This document shows, in pieces, positions 4,984-6,376 of a stretch of 6,376 nt of DNA. A model generated the notes under the pieces. It did not search any database and was not told where the DNA came from. It saw only the letters and a list, made by a program, of their open reading frames with translations. Source of the stretch: CAVPLU01 sp964601325 (GTDB taxonomy: Archaea; Thermoproteota; Bathyarchaeia; 40CM-2-53-6); NCBI GenBank assembly GCA_964601325.1, contig CAZRNA010000085.1:1-6376 (forward strand), in the 5' to 3' direction. Position numbers and translations under genes: made by a program. Positions within the stretch are counted from its first letter, which is position 1. Every line of letters begins with the position of its first letter.

Positions 4984-5427
4984 ATGTCGAAGCAACCCGT
5001 CATGATTGACGCCTCCAACCTGATACTCGGACGCCTCGCAAGCTTCGCAGCGAAGCATGCGCTACAAGGAGATGAGGTCATAGTCTTCAACGCGGAGAAC
5101 GCGGTCATCTCCGGAACAAAGGCCAACATCGTGGAGGAGGCAATGCGGAGACTCAAGACGAGGACTCTTGCGGCTCAGTTCAAAGCGCCGACGCATCCTC
5201 GAAGGCCTGACACGTATGTCCGCCGCGTCATTCGTGGAATGATGCCACGGAAGAAGCCGAAGGGCCGTAACGCCTTGAGGCGGGTCCGTGTTTACATAGG
5301 TGTCCCTGAGGAGTACCGGGACAAATCCACGGTGAAGGTGCCTGGTGCTGAAGCATCGAAACTACGGTGCGCGTACATCACAGTTGGTGAACTCTCAACC
5401 GAGATAGGAGGGCCTTGGAAGACATGA
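4984..5427 (+). CDS. rpl13: Large-subunit ribosomal protein L13 (uL13)
   Basis: This is universal ribosomal protein uL13 in its archaeal form, which binds 23S rRNA early in large-subunit assembly. It has 147 residues from the ATG at 4984. Visible signatures are MIDASNLILGRLAS near the N-terminus (residues 7-20), NAENAVISG (36-44), RRPDTYVRRVIRGMMPRKK (73-91) matching the conserved RGMLP-type core, GRNALRRVRVYIGVP (94-108), and a C-terminal ELSTEIGGPWK segment. The archaeal start MIDA rather than bacterial extensions fits the operon. The end overlaps rps9: the TGA stop (5425-5427) and the rps9 ATG (5424-5426) share two bases within ATGA. Confidence 0.96.
   Translation: MSKQPVMIDASNLILGRLASFAAKHALQGDEVIVFNAENAVISGTKANIVEEAMRRLKTRTLAAQFKAPTHPRRPDTYVRRVIRGMMPRKKPKGRNALRRVRVYIGVPEEYRDKSTVKVPGAEASKLRCAYITVGELSTEIGGPWKT
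5406..5411 (+). promoter_or_regulatory. Shine-Dalgarno motif of rps9 inside the rpl13 coding region
   Basis: AGGAGG, the strongest such motif in the window, lies within the last codons of rpl13, 12 bases before the ATG at 5424 and 3 before the in-frame TTG at 5415. The spacing to the ATG is long and to the TTG short. I prefer the ATG because S9 homologues begin there and ATGA overlaps are common. Confidence 0.5.
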
Positions 5428-5834
5428 GCGAGAGAAAGAAGATACTTCTAGTAACAGGAAAGAGAAAGACCGCAATAGCCCGAGCTGTCTTCAAGACAGG
5501 TCGCGGCAACGTAACGATGAACGAGTTCCCAATAGGCAACCTCTCGCCTGAGCTTGCCCGTGCAAGAATCTCCGAACCGCTAACGCTCGCAGGCGAGCGT
5601 CTGAACACGATCGACATACGCGTCAAAGTTCGCGGAGGAGGCATCATGGGGCAAGCTGAGGCCGCTAGGATGGCTATCGCTCGCGGACTCGTGGAGTTCA
5701 CAAGAAGCGCCGAACTGCGAAGACTCTTCACAGGCTTCGATAGGACAATGCTCGCAGGAGACCCTCGAAGGAAGGAGCCTAAGAAGTTCGGAGGCCCAGG
5801 CGCAAGGCGTAGGAAACAGAAGTCCTACCGTTAG
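5424..5834 (+). CDS. rps9: Small-subunit ribosomal protein S9 (uS9)
   Basis: This is universal small-subunit protein uS9, whose C-terminal tail reaches the P-site tRNA. It has 136 residues from the ATG at 5424. It shows VTGKRKTAIARAVFKTGRG (residues 10-28), the family's first strand motif; KVRGGGIMGQAEAARMAIARGL (68-89), the conserved glycine-rich core; and an ending EPKKFGGPGARRRKQKSYR (118-136), the standard C-terminus with the terminal arginine that contacts tRNA. The length is normal and there is no truncation. A TTG at 5415 is an alternative start that would add three residues. The ATGA overlap with rpl13 suggests coupled translation; rpoN follows after 21 bases. Confidence 0.97.
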   Translation: MSERKKILLVTGKRKTAIARAVFKTGRGNVTMNEFPIGNLSPELARARISEPLTLAGERLNTIDIRVKVRGGGIMGQAEAARMAIARGLVEFTRSAELRRLFTGFDRTMLAGDPRRKEPKKFGGPGARRRKQKSYR

Positions 5835-5855
5835 ACAATACGAGTTGAATGCTCA

Positions 5856-6080
5856 ATGATTATTCCGGTGCGATGCTTCACCTGCGGAAAAGTGATCGGT
5901 GATCGCTGGGAGGAGTATGCCCGCCGCACCAAGCAAGGAGAAAACCCCGCTAAAGTCTTGGACGAGTTGGGAATGAAGCGGTACTGTTGCCGACGGATGT
6001 TCATATCTCATGTCGAAGTAATCGACGAGCTTCTCAAGTACGGTGAAGTCGCAGCACGCAAGCGTGGCCAAACCGCGTAG
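5856..6080 (+). CDS. rpoN: DNA-directed RNA polymerase subunit N (Rpo10)
   Basis: This small zinc-bundle subunit, homologous to eukaryotic Rpb10, binds the D-L heterodimer during polymerase assembly. It is unrelated to bacterial sigma-54, which shares the symbol. It has 74 residues. The N-terminus MIIPVRCFTCGK (1-12) supplies zinc ligands C7 and C10, and RYCCRRM (42-48) supplies C44 and C45, the unusual adjacent pair that defines the family. LDELG (35-39) and HVEVIDELLKY (52-62) complete the three-helix bundle. The tail after residue 62 is short and basic (AARKRGQ). The ATG at 5856 begins exactly at the universal MIIP; upstream GAGTTGA is a weak Shine-Dalgarno match. The TAG stop overlaps the ribosome-binding motif of the enolase gene. 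Confidence 0.97.
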   Translation: MIIPVRCFTCGKVIGDRWEEYARRTKQGENPAKVLDELGMKRYCCRRMFISHVEVIDELLKYGEVAARKRGQTA

Positions 6081-6083
6081 GTG
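6079..6083 (+). promoter_or_regulatory. Shine-Dalgarno motif of eno overlapping the rpoN stop codon
   Basis: AGGTG shares two bases with the TAG stop of rpoN (6078-6080) and lies 6 bases before the TTG at 6090. It points to TTG rather than the GTG at 6081, which falls within the motif. Confidence 0.5.
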
Positions 6084-6089
6084 CTCCTT

Positions 6090-6376
6090 TTGGCAGTTCC
6101 AGTCAAGATCACAAGCCTTACGGGCCGTAGAGTCCTCGACAGTCGCGGCGAATCCACCGTCGAAGTGGACCTGTCCAGTAGAGGAATCATGGTCCGCGTG
6201 GCCGCGCCATCAGGTAAGAGTCGAGGCAAATGGGAAGTTCAACCGTTCCCGGACGGCGGAGTCGACGAAGCGGTCGAACGCGTGAGGAAGTTGTTGGCTC
6301 CTGAACTTATCGGAATGAACGTCGACCGCCAGCAGCAGATCGACGAGAAACTGCACGAGGTTGACGGAACCGAACG
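6090..6376 (+). CDS. eno: Enolase (phosphopyruvate hydratase), N-terminal part, cut by window edge
   Basis: Enolase interconverts 2-phosphoglycerate and phosphoenolpyruvate in cytosolic glycolysis and gluconeogenesis. Only the first 95 of an expected 410-430 residues are in the window. The N-terminal domain is clear: GRRVLDSRGESTVEV (residues 12-26) matches the family's ARxILDSRGxPTVEV, then VAAPSG (37-42), a flexible-loop region SGKSRGKWEV (41-50), AVERVRKLLAPELIGMN (61-77), and QQIDEKLHEVDGT (82-94), matching the IDxxMIELDGT motif. The loop differs from the usual SGASTG: the metal-binding serine is kept (S44) but neighbours A and T are K43 and R45. The catalytic barrel is not visible, so a divergent enolase-like function cannot be excluded. 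The TTG start at 6090 is chosen because AGGTG lies 6 bases upstream; GTG at 6081 is possible. The gene is 9 bases downstream of rpoN and in the same operon. Confidence 0.9.
   Translation, partial: MAVPVKITSLTGRRVLDSRGESTVEVDLSSRGIMVRVAAPSGKSRGKWEVQPFPDGGVDEAVERVRKLLAPELIGMNVDRQQQIDEKLHEVDGTE

Noticed and set aside
1..6376. CRISPR arrays, insertion sequences, attachment sites, toxin-antitoxin or defence genes
   Set aside because: No regularly spaced direct repeats, transposase motifs, terminal inverted repeats or relevant protein families were seen in any frame.

Overview
The window is archaeal chromosomal DNA with a moderate G+C content, about half by eye. The right half is a conserved transcription and translation operon of purely archaeal type: RNA polymerase subunit D/Rpo3 with an Fe-S-type cysteine set, L18e, L13, S9, RNA polymerase subunit N/Rpo10, then the start of an enolase. 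A TATA element (TTTATAAGC) lies upstream of rpoD. Most junctions carry Shine-Dalgarno motifs matching AGGTGAT. The lineage cannot be fixed from this sequence alone. A TACK-type archaeon such as Bathyarchaeia or Nitrososphaeria is a reasonable guess, but it is inference.

Layout. Positions 1-2151 hold a three-gene minus-strand cluster, transcribed right to left: a YbaK/ProX-type deacylase-like protein (2151-1681), a PhzF-family isomerase/epimerase-like protein (1650-853), and an NmrA-type NAD(P)-binding protein that runs off the left edge (813-1). Positions 2152-2437 are a divergent intergenic region with inverted repeats and no gene that I can recognise. Position 2438 starts a 77-residue plus-strand protein with one CPxC pair. 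A 175-base spacer rich in inverted repeats follows, then a metallo-beta-lactamase-fold hydrolase (2847-3647). After a short promoter region, the rpoD-rpl18e-rpl13-rps9-rpoN-eno operon runs from 3774 to the right edge.

How the genes work together. The plus-strand operon couples RNA polymerase assembly subunits (D and N form the platform with L and P) to ribosomal proteins. It is tightly packed: at three junctions the upstream stop codon lies inside the next gene's Shine-Dalgarno motif, and at a fourth the stop and start overlap (ATGA). This suggests translational coupling. The minus-strand genes look like an accessory metabolic or quality-control group with no obvious common pathway.

Points worth a second look: the metallo-beta-lactamase protein appears to lack the fifth-motif histidine; its start codon abuts an 8-bp hairpin; the enolase has a divergent catalytic loop; the small CPxC protein is unrecognised; and the ribosomal operon begins at rpoD with no rps13-rps4-rps11 before it and no rpoK between rpoN and eno. 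I found no clear evidence of a wholly new multi-gene system, CRISPR array, insertion sequence or RNA gene.
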